DNA from: Stenotrophomonas raiganjensis (SeqCode)
Lineage (GTDB): Bacteria; Pseudomonadota; Gammaproteobacteria; Xanthomonadales; Xanthomonadaceae
Reading direction: 5' to 3'
Assembly: GCF_030658505.1 (NCBI RefSeq)
Contig: NZ_JAUTXR010000168.1
Span: forward strand, 1 to 39,885
Length of the DNA: 39,885 nucleotides
Below the pieces are notes generated by a model. That model made no database searches. It was not told the origin of the DNA and saw nothing but the letters and a program-made list of their open reading frames with translations. A program made the position numbers and the translations under genes. Shown in pieces: positions 24,119 to 33,169 of this stretch (the stretch's first letter is position 1; the number at the start of each line of letters is the position of its first letter).

Positions 24119-24137
24119 ATCCACGCATGCCGTGGAT
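24119..24137. repeat. Short hairpin related to the 3791/5218 repeats
   Basis: ATCCACG-CATGC-CGTGGAT matches the outer hairpin of the repeats at 3791-3866 and 5218-5293. The rest of 24060-24330 shows no gene or clear signal. Confidence 0.55.
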
Positions 24138-24329
24138 CCACGGGGTGCAGTTGTTGCCTTTGACGTTGAGTCCGCCTTCAAGCGAGCCGAGCACCGCAGG
24201 TCCGGCGAGGGCGAAGAGGCGCGGGTGTCTGAGCGCAGCGAGTTCCGCGCCGTCCCTCGGTGGGCCGAGGAGCGCAGGGCACCGACGTGCGCAGCACGTC
24301 GGCTCGCGGGCGGCGGAGCGTTTCTTTTG

Positions 24330-24361
24330 GTTACTTTTCTTTCCGCAGAAAGAAAAGTAAC
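24330..24361. repeat. AT-rich palindrome GTTACTTTTCTTTC type
   Basis: GTTACTTTTCTTTC-CGCA-GAAAGAAAAGTAAC is a perfect 14-bp stem in an otherwise GC-rich stretch, with TTTCTTTTG just before it and CAAAAG after. It follows the 3' end of the epimerase gene and may serve as its terminator. Confidence 0.75.
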
Positions 24362-24408
24362 GCCCGACCAAAAGTCAGTTGTATGCCAGGCCAGCCGCAA
24401 GGCAGAGA

Positions 24409-25503
24409 TCAACCCAGCATCTCCAGCCCACGTACTTCGGTGATGCCCAGCCCCGGCACGTCGCTGATGCTGATCTCCGATTCGTTGAAATGCACGCCGC
24501 CGCTGACCGGGTCGAACTGGCCCAGCGAGGGGCCGTCGAGGTCGACCTTGGTGATCACATCACTCTTGGCCACGGCCAGGTGCACGGCGGCGGCCACGCT
24601 GATGCTCGACTCGATCATGCAGCCGATCATGCACGGCACGCCGTAGATGCCGGCGATGTCGGCGATGCGGATCGCGTTGGACAGGCCGCCGGTCTTCATC
24701 AGCTTGATGTTGATGATGTCGGCCGCGCGCTGCTGGATCAGGTCCATCACCTGGCTGGGGCTGAACACGCTTTCGTCGGCCATCACCGGCGTGTTGACGC
24801 GGTCGGTGACGTACTTCAGGCCACTGATGTCCGCTGCCTTCACCGGCTGCTCCAGGAGCTCCAGTACCACGCCGGCCTCTTCCAGCGTGCGCATCGCATG
24901 CACCGCCTGCTTGGCGGTCCAGCCCTGGTTGGCATCCAAGCGCAGCAGGGCGCGGCCTTCCACCGCCGCATGGATCGCCTTGACCCGTTCGATGTCCAGG
25001 CCGATGTCCTTGCCGACTTTGATTTTCAGCGACTCGAAGCCGCGTTCGATCGCCGACAGTGAATCGGCCACCATCTTGTCGATGTAGTCCACGCTGATGG
25101 TGATGTCGGTGGTGATCACCGGGTCGCCGCCACCGAGCATCTGGTACAGCGGGGCACCGTGCAGCTGTGCCCACAGGTCGTACAGCGCGATCTCCACCGC
25201 GGCCTTGGCGCTGGTGTTGCGCTCCATCGCGGTCTGCACCAGCCCGCACAGGCGGTTGAGGTTCACCACGTCCTGGCCGATCAGGCGCGGAGCGATGAAG
25301 TGGCGGATCGCTTCGATGATCGAGCCGTGCGTATCGCCGGTGATCACGGCGGTGGCCGGCGCTTCACCGTAGCCGGTGTGGCCGGTGTCGGTGCGGATCA
25401 GCACCACCACGTCCTCCACGGTCTCCACCGTGCGCAGGGCGGTCTTGAACGGCGTCTTCAACGGCACGCGCAGCATGCCCAGTTCGATGGCGGTGATCTT
25501 CAT
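24409..25503 (-). CDS. L-Ala-D/L-Glu-type dipeptide epimerase
   Basis: A 364-residue enolase-superfamily enzyme of the muconate-lactonising/dipeptide epimerase group, acting in the cytosol. It carries the catalytic pair K160-I-K162 on strand 2, metal ligands D190 (LRLDANQGW), E218 (LELLEQPV) and D243 (VMADESVFSP), the opposite-face lysine K267 (NIKLMKTGG) and the D321-L-D323 motif (DLDGP) that recognises the dipeptide amino group in E. coli YcjG and Bacillus YkfB. Those enzymes convert L-Ala-D-Glu from murein to L-Ala-L-Glu. Its ATG overlaps the stop of the NlpC/P60 gene (ATGA), so the two are coupled. The substrate is inferred from motif and context. Confidence 0.9.
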   Translation of the reverse strand: MKITAIELGMLRVPLKTPFKTALRTVETVEDVVVLIRTDTGHTGYGEAPATAVITGDTHGSIIEAIRHFIAPRLIGQDVVNLNRLCGLVQTAMERNTSAKAAVEIALYDLWAQLHGAPLYQMLGGGDPVITTDITISVDYIDKMVADSLSAIERGFESLKIKVGKDIGLDIERVKAIHAAVEGRALLRLDANQGWTAKQAVHAMRTLEEAGVVLELLEQPVKAADISGLKYVTDRVNTPVMADESVFSPSQVMDLIQQRAADIINIKLMKTGGLSNAIRIADIAGIYGVPCMIGCMIESSISVAAAVHLAVAKSDVITKVDLDGPSLGQFDPVSGGVHFNESEISISDVPGLGITEVRGLEMLG

Positions 25504-26939
25504 TCAGGAGTCTTGGCCCGCAGGTGCTGGATGTTGGTGATGCGGTCGATGTAACGGACGGTATCGCTGGCCATCATCGGCTCCAGCGGGGTGACCGAAA
25601 CACCATTGAGATGGGCCTGCACGCGCGTGCCGTCGGCACCGAACCAGCTGCCGCCCGCCGTATCGTGGATCACCCAGGTGCGGCCGTCGACGTGGCCGAT
25701 GGCCATCATCACGTGGCCGGGGATGTAGACCAGGTCGCCGACCTGCAGGTCGGTGACGGCGCGGTCGCGCAGTGCCTTGCCGTCCCTGCTGGTGAACGGC
25801 AGGCGATCCAGTGCGGGACTGACCGCCTGTGCACTGGTATTGCGTGGCAGCAGCACGCCGAAGCTGCGGTAGATCTCGGAGACGAACCCGCTGCAGTCGC
25901 GGGTGTCGTAGTCGTGGCCCCAGCCGTAGCGTTCGCCGAGGAACTTGAAGGCCTGCTGCAGCAGCAGGCGCGGGGTGAGCGGCAGGTAGTCGGCGGCGGT
26001 GTCCTGCGAGCGCGGCAGCAGCGCCGGCACCAGTTTCAGGCGGCCATCGGTTTCGCGCACCGGCAGCTGCACCACCCACGAGGCATGCGCCTGCTGGCCG
26101 TTCACCGGTTCGGCGGCGGGCCAGTCGGCCAGCACCGGCAGGCGCACGCCCATGTCCAGCTGCAGGCGAGAGACGCGCGGTTCCTCCGGGGTGTAGGCGG
26201 TCTGCGCCGTGGCACCGGTGATGATGCGGTACGGTCCCTTCGCGCCGTAGCCGAGCACCGTGACCTTGTCGCCGCTGGCGATGGCGTCGGCTTCGATCCA
26301 CGCGCTGTAGCGCTCGCTGTGCACGAAAAGCCAGTGGCCGTCGGCACTGCGGTGGACCACGGCGACCTTGTCACCGGGGAACAGTGCCGATTCCTGGAAG
26401 CGGTCGATGTCGGTGTCACCGACGGTGCTGAAGACGCGCTCGCGGGTGGGGAAGGTGCGCAGCGCGGCACGCTTCACCACCAGCCCGTAGGCCGGTGCCA
26501 CCTGCGCAGGAATCGCATCGAAGCCGAGGTTGGCTTCGATCGCGCTGCGCAACGGCGGCGCGACAGGCTGGCCCTTGTCGTTGTAGAGGGTGCGCGCAGG
26601 CCAGTTCGACAGCGCGGTGATGCTGGCGCGCACCGCCGCCGCATCCAGCGGGGCTGGCAATGCGGCGATGTCCTGGATGTGGCCGTCCTGTGCCCGCATG
26701 CGCGCGTTCTGTGCCTCGATCTGGCTGCGGTCCAGGATCGGTGCATCGGCGTTGTCCAGGCGCGCGGCCCAGTACTGCGGGGTCAGGTAGGCCTCGTGCA
26801 GGCCGATCACATAGGGCAACGGCGCGCCCGGGTCGGGCGGCGGGGCCGCCTGTGCAAAGGCCGGTGCGGCCAGCAGGCACAGGGCCAGGGTCAAGCGGCG
26901 CGGCCAGTACCGGTGCCGTTCGCGGGAAGCCAGGCTCAT
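25500..26939 (-). CDS. Secreted NlpC/P60 peptidoglycan endopeptidase with SH3 domains
   Basis: A 479-residue exported protein: signal peptide (1-34), a helical region (about 45-140), SH3-type domains (about 150-315) and an NlpC/P60 domain (about 325-450). The catalytic triad is visible as C349 (TRDCSGFV), H409 (IPGHVMM) and H425 (VIHDT). The architecture matches YkfC-type gamma-D-glutamyl-L-diamino-acid endopeptidases, which cut between D-Glu and diaminopimelate in free muropeptides and release L-Ala-D-Glu, the substrate of the downstream epimerase. The ATG at 26939 has GAGGAGGG 10 bp before it. A GTG at 26948 lies too close to that site. It diverges from the plus-strand operon. Confidence 0.9.
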   Translation of the reverse strand: MSLASRERHRYWPRRLTLALCLLAAPAFAQAAPPPDPGAPLPYVIGLHEAYLTPQYWAARLDNADAPILDRSQIEAQNARMRAQDGHIQDIAALPAPLDAAAVRASITALSNWPARTLYNDKGQPVAPPLRSAIEANLGFDAIPAQVAPAYGLVVKRAALRTFPTRERVFSTVGDTDIDRFQESALFPGDKVAVVHRSADGHWLFVHSERYSAWIEADAIASGDKVTVLGYGAKGPYRIITGATAQTAYTPEEPRVSRLQLDMGVRLPVLADWPAAEPVNGQQAHASWVVQLPVRETDGRLKLVPALLPRSQDTAADYLPLTPRLLLQQAFKFLGERYGWGHDYDTRDCSGFVSEIYRSFGVLLPRNTSAQAVSPALDRLPFTSRDGKALRDRAVTDLQVGDLVYIPGHVMMAIGHVDGRTWVIHDTAGGSWFGADGTRVQAHLNGVSVTPLEPMMASDTVRYIDRITNIQHLRAKTPE

Positions 26940-26968
26940 GCGGTGCACACCCTCCTCGAATGCCTTCC

Positions 26969-27012
26969 GGAATATTTATTCCTTTTGGCATCGAAAGCAA
27001 GAATAAATTATT
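26969..27012. promoter_or_regulatory. Twin AT-rich palindromes in the divergent promoter
   Basis: GGAATATTTATTCC (26969-26982) and AATAAATTATT (27002-27012) are each fully palindromic around their centres. Their centres are about 31.5 bp apart, three helical turns. They lie in the only AT-rich stretch between the NlpC/P60 gene (minus) and the transglutaminase-like gene (plus). They are candidate operators of the RpiR-type regulator encoded in the same locus. Confidence 0.5.
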
Positions 27013-27071
27013 GACCGGCATCCCGGCCCGTGTTACACAGCCGTTACCACCCGCGCTGGGGAAGTGTCGCT

Positions 27072-28544
27072 GTGGATCCTGCCGTTCGCAAACCGCGTCT
27101 GACTGCCGCCGCCGGCCTGAGTGCCGCGCTGCTGCTGTGGGTGTCGGCCACGCAGGCGGCAGACGGGCGCAGCAGCCAGCAGCGTGCGCGAGGAGTGCAG
27201 GTGATCGACCTGATCGACAGCGGCCATTTCCGCGACGCCGACGCGCTGCTGGCCACTGCACCCGCCGCCACTGACGAAGTGTTCCAGCGCGAGCGCATGC
27301 GTCGCATCCGCCTGGATTTCGCCCTCGACGAAAGCGCCGCCAAGGACGCCGTACGGCGCGGCATTCCCGATCTGACCGACGAGGAATTTGCGCGCTGGGA
27401 CCAACTCGGCCTGATCGAGCATCTCGATATCGATGGCGAGCGTTGGTACTTCAAGCGCGCACCCTCGAACCTGTTCCTGCTCAGCGACGAAGCACGCGCG
27501 CGTCGCCGCGCGGATGCACCGATGCCGCCTCCGGGCCCCAACGAAGTGCTCAATGCCCACCACGCAGGCGTGGTTGCTGCGGCCGAACAGAGTGGCCAGG
27601 CGTCGGTTCTGCCGCAGCGCTATGAATTCACCCAGTCGCTCACGGTGAAAGCCGATGTGGTGCCCGCCGGTGAAACGATCCGCGCGTGGATTCCGTACCC
27701 GCGCGAGATCCCCGGGCAGCAGGAGCAGGTGCAGTGGCTGGGCAGCCGCCCAGGCAAGGCGCGCGTGGCTCCGGCCGATACCCGGCAACGCACCGCCTAC
27801 CTCGAAGCCAAAGCGGTTGCCGGGCAGCCGACCCGCTTCGAGATCCGCTACGCGGTCACGATCTTCGCCCGGCATACCGCGATCGATCCGGCCAGGGTGC
27901 AACCGACCCCGGCCGATCCGGCCCTGAAGCCCTACCTGGCCGAGCAGCTGCCGCATGTGCGTTTCACTCCCGCGCTGAAGCTGTTCTCCGACCAGGTGCT
28001 GCAGGGGGAAACCCGCCCGTATGAAGTGGTGCGCAAGCTGTTTGCTGCCGTGGACCGCATTCCATGGGCCGGTGCGCGCGAGTACTCCACGCTCAGCAAC
28101 ATCAGCGATTACGCGCTGCATGCCGGGCATGCCGACTGCGGCCAGCAGACCCTGTTGCTGATCGCGCTGCTGCGCCTGAACGGTATTCCCGCACGCTGGC
28201 AGTCGGGCATGGTGTTCTCCGGCGACGGCAGCGGCTACAACAACCTGCATGACTGGGGGCAGGTCTACCTGGCGCCGTATGGCTGGCTGCCGATGGACGT
28301 GACCACCGGCGCACTGGCCAGTGATGTGCCGGCCTTCCGTGACTTCTACCTGGGTGGCCTCGACGGCTACCGCATCGCATTCAACGACGATTTCGGCCAG
28401 CCCTTCGTGCCGGCCAAGCAGCACTTCCGCTCGGAAACGGTCGACTCGCAGCGCGGCGAGGCCGAGTGGGCAGGCGGCAACCTGTACTTCGACCAATGGA
28501 GCTACGACTTCCAGTGGCGGGTACTGCCAGCCAGGCAACGCTAG
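27072..28544 (+). CDS. Secreted protein with transglutaminase-like cysteine peptidase fold
   Basis: A 490-residue exported protein with a signal peptide (residues 1-29, ending QAA). Residues about 40-140 are helical. Residues about 180-270 form a strand-rich domain (YEFTQSLTVKADVVPAGETIRAWIPYP, then RFEIRYAVTIFAR), as precedes many bacterial transglutaminase-like domains. Residues about 310-415 hold the catalytic domain with C356 (HADCGQQT), H393 (NNLHDWGQVYL) and D409 (WLPMDV). The fold includes peptidases and amidases, and none of this subtype is known to me as characterised. The GTG start has TGGGGA before it. It is the first gene of the plus-strand operon, 51 bp before the TonB-dependent receptor, so action on imported muropeptides is inferred. 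Confidence 0.75.
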   Translation: MDPAVRKPRLTAAAGLSAALLLWVSATQAADGRSSQQRARGVQVIDLIDSGHFRDADALLATAPAATDEVFQRERMRRIRLDFALDESAAKDAVRRGIPDLTDEEFARWDQLGLIEHLDIDGERWYFKRAPSNLFLLSDEARARRRADAPMPPPGPNEVLNAHHAGVVAAAEQSGQASVLPQRYEFTQSLTVKADVVPAGETIRAWIPYPREIPGQQEQVQWLGSRPGKARVAPADTRQRTAYLEAKAVAGQPTRFEIRYAVTIFARHTAIDPARVQPTPADPALKPYLAEQLPHVRFTPALKLFSDQVLQGETRPYEVVRKLFAAVDRIPWAGAREYSTLSNISDYALHAGHADCGQQTLLLIALLRLNGIPARWQSGMVFSGDGSGYNNLHDWGQVYLAPYGWLPMDVTTGALASDVPAFRDFYLGGLDGYRIAFNDDFGQPFVPAKQHFRSETVDSQRGEAEWAGGNLYFDQWSYDFQWRVLPARQR

Positions 28545-28595
28545 CGCGACACATCGCATTCCACACCATTCAATTCTTGCAGGAGAGAGCAGGGG

Positions 28596-31595
28596 ATGAA
28601 GGCTTACAGCATCAAGCGGGCGGCGTTGTGCGTCGCCCTCGGGGCGTGTCTGGGCGTGATCGCGCCCAGCGCATTCGCACAGGATGGTTCCGTAGTTGGC
28701 CGGCTGGTCAGCGATGCCGGCCAGGTGCCGGCCGGCGCCACGGTGACCGTACGCAATCCGGCAACGGGCTTCGTTCGCTCCGTGCAGGCCGAGGCCAACG
28801 GCAGCTATCGCATTCCGCTGCTGCCCGTCGGCACCTATGACATGGAGGTGAGCCTGCCGGGTGGAGGCGCCAGCCGTGTCGGCCAGGTGACGGTCAGCCT
28901 CGGCAGTGCCACCACGGTCAACGTGCCGCTGGGTGCGGTCAATACGCTGGGCACGGTCGAAGTGCGGGCGCCACAGGTGGTGTCGATGGTGGACGTGAAG
29001 TCTACCGAGTCGGCCACCAACATCACCCGCGAAGAGCTCTCGCGCCTGCCGGTGGACCGTGACATCACCGCCGTGGCGCTGCTGGCACCGGGTGCGGTGA
29101 AGGGCAAGGGCTCGCTGGGTGGCCAAGGCATTTCCTTCGGTGGTTCGTCAGTGGCCGAGAACACCGTCTACATCAATGGCCTGAACGTCACCGACTTCTA
29201 CAACCGGGTTGGCTTCTCGTCGGTACCGTTCTCGTTCTACCAGGAATTCCAGGTCAAGACCGGCGGCTACTCGGTGGAGTTCGGGCGCAGTACCGGTGGT
29301 GTCATCAACGCGGTGACCCGTTCGGGCAGTAACGACTTCAAGGCCGGCGCCGAACTGGTCTTCGAGCCGCGGGCATGGCAATCGCAGGCGCGCGACCGCT
29401 ATGACCGCGACGGCAGCCGCTATATCACCGCCAGCCGCGACGACTACAGCCGCAGCGCGCTGAACGTGTTCGCCTCCGGTGCGCTGGTGCAGGACCGGCT
29501 GTTCTTCTTCGGCATGTACGAAGCACGAGATTACCGCCCGACCTCGACCAATGATGCCGGTACACGCTTGAGCCAGGGCAAGGCCGATGATCCGTTCTGG
29601 GGCGGCAAGATCGACTGGCAGATCACCGACAACCAGATGCTGTCGCTGTTCGGCTTCTCGGACAAGAGCAAGACGCTCACCGACGTGTATGCATACGACT
29701 ACGCCAGCGGCCAGGCGGTGGGTGAGCGCAGTAACCAGATCTACAACACCGTGGGCGGAAAGAACTGGTCCGGCACCTATAGCTGGCAGGTCAACAACGA
29801 CCTGACCATGAAGCTGATGTACGGCGAGAACAAGCGCAACCGTGTGCAGAGCTCGTTGATGGACGAGAACTGCAATCGCGTGTTCGACAACCGCACCGCC
29901 AGCCAGGGCGTGCCGCCGTCGCTGCAGGGCGACCGCAGCTGCACCAGCAGTTCGCAGCTGGAATCCGCACTGGACACCCGCAAGGCCGCCCGCGCCGATT
30001 TTGAATGGACGCTGGGCAACCACCTGCTGCGCTTCGGCCTGGATCACGAGGAAAACACGTCCGACTACAGCCGCGCCTACCCCGGTCCCGGCGGCCTGCG
30101 CTATGACATCTACGCCCGTACGCCCGGTAGCTCGCTCAACGGCGGTGTCGTGCCCGCCAGCGGCCTGGTGGCGCGCACCCGTCGCTATGAAGTGGAAGGC
30201 GCCTTCGAGACGATCAACTCGGCCTACTACCTGGAAGACAACTGGCAGGTGACGCCGAATCTGCTGCTGAACATGGGCCTGCGTCTGGAAGCCTTCGACA
30301 ACAAGGGCGGCGACGGCAGCAGCTACATCAAGATCGACGACATGCTGGCCCCGCGCCTGGGCTTCTCCTGGGACGTGCGCGGCGATGGCACCACCAAGGT
30401 GTTCGGCAATCTGGGCCGCTACTTCCTGCCGGTGGCCAACGTCATCAACATCAAGCAGGCCGGTGGCTTCCTCGACGAACGCACCTGGTATGAATTCCTT
30501 GGCTATAGCGGAGCGGCCAACAACATCCCGAACCTAGGTGCGCAGATCGGCCCGGTGGACAACTCGCAGGGCGACGGCAGCGTGCCGGACCTGCGTGCCG
30601 AAGTGAACCGGGACATGGACCCGGTGTACCAGGACGAAGCGATCCTCGGCTTCCAGCAGATGATCAACGAAGCCTGGTCGGTGGGTGCCAGCGTGACCTA
30701 TCGCCGGCTGCACAACGCCATCGATGACATGAACATCACCGCCACCGGCCAATGCGGTGCCATTGACGGGGTGTGGATCATGGGTAACCCGGGCCGCACC
30801 AACACTGTCTGGGGTGACACCAACTGTGATGGTGCCAACGATGGCTGGATCAGCATCGACACCTCGAAGGAAGGCTGGGCGCTGTACGACGATGATGGCA
30901 ACTACGTGGGCCAGCGCGGCTGGGTGAAGCCCAAGCGCGACTACAAGGCGCTGGAACTGCAGGTTGACCGTGCGTGGGATGGCAAGTGGGGCTTCAATGC
31001 GTCCTATACCCTGGCCTATGGGCGCGGCAACGCCGAAGGCCCGGTCAACTCCGATACCGACTTCGCCGATGCCGGACGTACCGAGAACTTCGACAATCCG
31101 TGGGTGAACTACCGCGGCTACGGCTATCTGGCCAATGACCGCCGCCACCAGTTCAAGTTCCGAGGCAGTTATGCATTGACCGAAAACCTGAGCGTGGCCG
31201 CTACGCTGGGCGTGCAGTCGGGCAGCCCGATCACGCGCTTTGGCGCCGGCAACCCGTTCGATGACACCGACTTCCACAGCTACTACGTGTGCGTGTCCAA
31301 CTGCCAGGCGACGATTCCGTCCCAGCGCGTGTTCGTGCATTCCCCGCGCGGTGGCGACGGCCGCACGCCGTGGACCTACGACCTGGACGTGAGCGTGTCG
31401 TACAAGGTGCCGGTCCCCACCGATCTGCGCCTGAAGCTGGCGGTGTACAACGTGCTCAACCAGCAGCGCGTGGTGACCGTGGACCAGGACTACGAGCCGC
31501 AGGACAGTATCGGTACGCCGAACCCGCTGTACCGCTACGGCACCGGGTTCCAGTCGCCGCGCTATGCGCAGCTGACCGTCACATGGGCCTACTGA
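28596..31595 (+). CDS. TonB-dependent outer-membrane receptor with carboxypeptidase-regulatory domain
   Basis: The 999-residue receptor has a signal peptide (1-28), a carboxypeptidase-regulatory-like domain (about 30-115: VVGRLVSDAGQVPAGATVTVRN, GSYRIPLLPVGTYDMEV), a plug domain (about 125-245: ITREELSRLPVDRDITAVALLAPG, NTVYINGLNVTDFYN, FQVKTGGYSVEFGRSTGGVINAVTRSGSN), and a long beta-barrel ending VTWAY with the terminal aromatic. This Oar/SusC-like architecture is used in xanthomonads for import of oligomeric nutrients. A GCAGGAGAG ribosome site precedes it. The next gene starts inside its last codons (ATG 31583), so the genes are coupled. Import of muropeptides is inferred from the neighbours alone. 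Proteins, siderophores or glycans remain possible substrates. Confidence 0.92.
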   Translation: MKAYSIKRAALCVALGACLGVIAPSAFAQDGSVVGRLVSDAGQVPAGATVTVRNPATGFVRSVQAEANGSYRIPLLPVGTYDMEVSLPGGGASRVGQVTVSLGSATTVNVPLGAVNTLGTVEVRAPQVVSMVDVKSTESATNITREELSRLPVDRDITAVALLAPGAVKGKGSLGGQGISFGGSSVAENTVYINGLNVTDFYNRVGFSSVPFSFYQEFQVKTGGYSVEFGRSTGGVINAVTRSGSNDFKAGAELVFEPRAWQSQARDRYDRDGSRYITASRDDYSRSALNVFASGALVQDRLFFFGMYEARDYRPTSTNDAGTRLSQGKADDPFWGGKIDWQITDNQMLSLFGFSDKSKTLTDVYAYDYASGQAVGERSNQIYNTVGGKNWSGTYSWQVNNDLTMKLMYGENKRNRVQSSLMDENCNRVFDNRTASQGVPPSLQGDRSCTSSSQLESALDTRKAARADFEWTLGNHLLRFGLDHEENTSDYSRAYPGPGGLRYDIYARTPGSSLNGGVVPASGLVARTRRYEVEGAFETINSAYYLEDNWQVTPNLLLNMGLRLEAFDNKGGDGSSYIKIDDMLAPRLGFSWDVRGDGTTKVFGNLGRYFLPVANVINIKQAGGFLDERTWYEFLGYSGAANNIPNLGAQIGPVDNSQGDGSVPDLRAEVNRDMDPVYQDEAILGFQQMINEAWSVGASVTYRRLHNAIDDMNITATGQCGAIDGVWIMGNPGRTNTVWGDTNCDGANDGWISIDTSKEGWALYDDDGNYVGQRGWVKPKRDYKALELQVDRAWDGKWGFNASYTLAYGRGNAEGPVNSDTDFADAGRTENFDNPWVNYRGYGYLANDRRHQFKFRGSYALTENLSVAATLGVQSGSPITRFGAGNPFDDTDFHSYYVCVSNCQATIPSQRVFVHSPRGGDGRTPWTYDLDVSVSYKVPVPTDLRLKLAVYNVLNQQRVVTVDQDYEPQDSIGTPNPLYRYGTGFQSPRYAQLTVTWAY

Positions 31596-33169
31596 AGCCC
31601 GTCCAGCATGCTCAACGCTGCTTCTGTGTGGCGGCGTTGGCGGTGCTCCCGGTTGCGGCGGCGCAGACCACCGCGACCGCCCCGATCGATGCCGATGTCG
31701 CCGCCGTGGTCCGGCACGAGCATCTGCCCGGGCTGGCGCTGGCGGTGGTCGAGGATGGGCAGGTTGTCTATCGCCGCGCAGCCGGCGCGCGCGGTGACGG
31801 CGGCCGCATCGACGAGGACACGCTGTTCAAGATCGCCTCCAACAGCAAGGCGATGACCGCCGCGCTGCTGGCGCGGCTGGTGCAGCAGGGCAAGCTGCAC
31901 TGGGAGGATCCGGTGCAGCGGTACCTGCCGGGCTTCCGCATGCACGATGCATGGGTGGGCGAGCAGATGCAGGTGCGCGACCTGTTGATCCACAACAGCG
32001 GCCTTGGACTGGGTGCCGGTGATCTGATGCTGTGGCCGGAACCGAATGCGTTCACACGTGCCGACATCATCGCCGGGTTGGCGCACCTGAAGCCGGTCAG
32101 CAGCTTCCGCAGCCGCTATGCCTACGACAACCTGATGTACGTGGTGGCCGGCGAAGTCGCCGCTGCAGCGGCTGGCACACCCTATGACCAGCTGATGCGC
32201 GAGCAGGTGTTCGAACCCCTCGGCCTGTCCCGTTGCCAGGTGGGGGCATGGTCGGTGAAACGCGTGGGCAACGTCGCGCAGCCACATGCCTGGCGCGGCG
32301 GCCGCAACGAGGTGGTGAACGCCGATGCTGCGATCAGCCCGGACCTGCCGTCGATGGCGGCCGGAGGCATCCGCTGTTCACTGCGTGACATGACACGCTG
32401 GATGCAGGTGCTGCTCGATCCCGCCCTGGCGCCTGGCTGGCTGGACAGCGAGCAGCGCCGCACGTTGTGGACATTGCACATGCCGATGCCGCTGGGTGAG
32501 CGCCAGCGGCGCTGGGACAACGCGCACTTCTACGGCTACGGCTATGGCTGGCGCGTGTCCGACATGGACGGGCAGTGGAAAGTAGCGCACACCGGCACGC
32601 TGTCGGGCATGTACTCGTCGCTGGCACTGCTGCCCGACCGGAAGGTGGGCGTGGTGATGCTGGTCAACGGTGAAGGCGAGGATGCGCGCACGGCCCTGAT
32701 GCAGGCAACGCTGAAGCGCTTCACGGCAGCGGACGATGCGCGCCCGGCGATGGCGTACCTGGCCGAGCTGAAGGCTGACCAGGCCACGCGGGCGGCGACC
32801 GGCCATTCGCGGCCATCCACCGCTGCGGCGCAGGAGACGAGCCGCACGGATCTGCCACGCTGGCAGGGCCGTTACCGCGATCCGTGGCTGGGCCCGGCCT
32901 CGCTGTGCCCGGGCGCGGACGGCCTGCGCTTCAGCGTGGAAAAGTCGCCCCGGCTGCAGGCCGCGGTGCTGCAACTGCAGGGGCGCTGGCTGCTGCGCTG
33001 GGATACGCTGGGCGAAGACGCACAGGCGTGGCTGCAGCCCGGTGACGGTGCACCGCCCAGACTGGACCTGCGTGCCATCGACCCGGACATCGACTTCAGC
33101 TATGACTTCCAGGACCTGCATTTCACTCGTATTGGCGACTGTCCTGGCTTCGAGCGCCAGCGCCGCTGA
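31583..33169 (+). CDS. Secreted serine hydrolase of the beta-lactamase/S12 family
   Basis: A 528-residue exported protein. After the signal peptide (1-27) comes a serine beta-lactamase-like domain with all three motifs: S86-N-S-K89, Y181-D-N183 and H336-T-G338. A C-terminal domain (about 430-528, WQGRYRDPWLGPASLCPG onward) is of the DUF3471 type often attached to this family. Members include esterases and D-amino-acid-specific peptidases. With a VanX-type enzyme next door, cleavage of D-Ala-containing peptides is a reasonable inference, and beta-lactam resistance is less likely given the extra domain. Its ATG lies 13 bp inside the receptor gene and its end overlaps the next gene by 68 bp. Confidence 0.88.
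   Translation: MGLLKPVQHAQRCFCVAALAVLPVAAAQTTATAPIDADVAAVVRHEHLPGLALAVVEDGQVVYRRAAGARGDGGRIDEDTLFKIASNSKAMTAALLARLVQQGKLHWEDPVQRYLPGFRMHDAWVGEQMQVRDLLIHNSGLGLGAGDLMLWPEPNAFTRADIIAGLAHLKPVSSFRSRYAYDNLMYVVAGEVAAAAAGTPYDQLMREQVFEPLGLSRCQVGAWSVKRVGNVAQPHAWRGGRNEVVNADAAISPDLPSMAAGGIRCSLRDMTRWMQVLLDPALAPGWLDSEQRRTLWTLHMPMPLGERQRRWDNAHFYGYGYGWRVSDMDGQWKVAHTGTLSGMYSSLALLPDRKVGVVMLVNGEGEDARTALMQATLKRFTAADDARPAMAYLAELKADQATRAATGHSRPSTAAAQETSRTDLPRWQGRYRDPWLGPASLCPGADGLRFSVEKSPRLQAAVLQLQGRWLLRWDTLGEDAQAWLQPGDGAPPRLDLRAIDPDIDFSYDFQDLHFTRIGDCPGFERQRR

Noticed and set aside
27033..29126. A 697-codon minus-strand open frame
   Set aside because: It lies opposite the transglutaminase-like and receptor genes, has shadow-frame composition and lacks recognisable domains.
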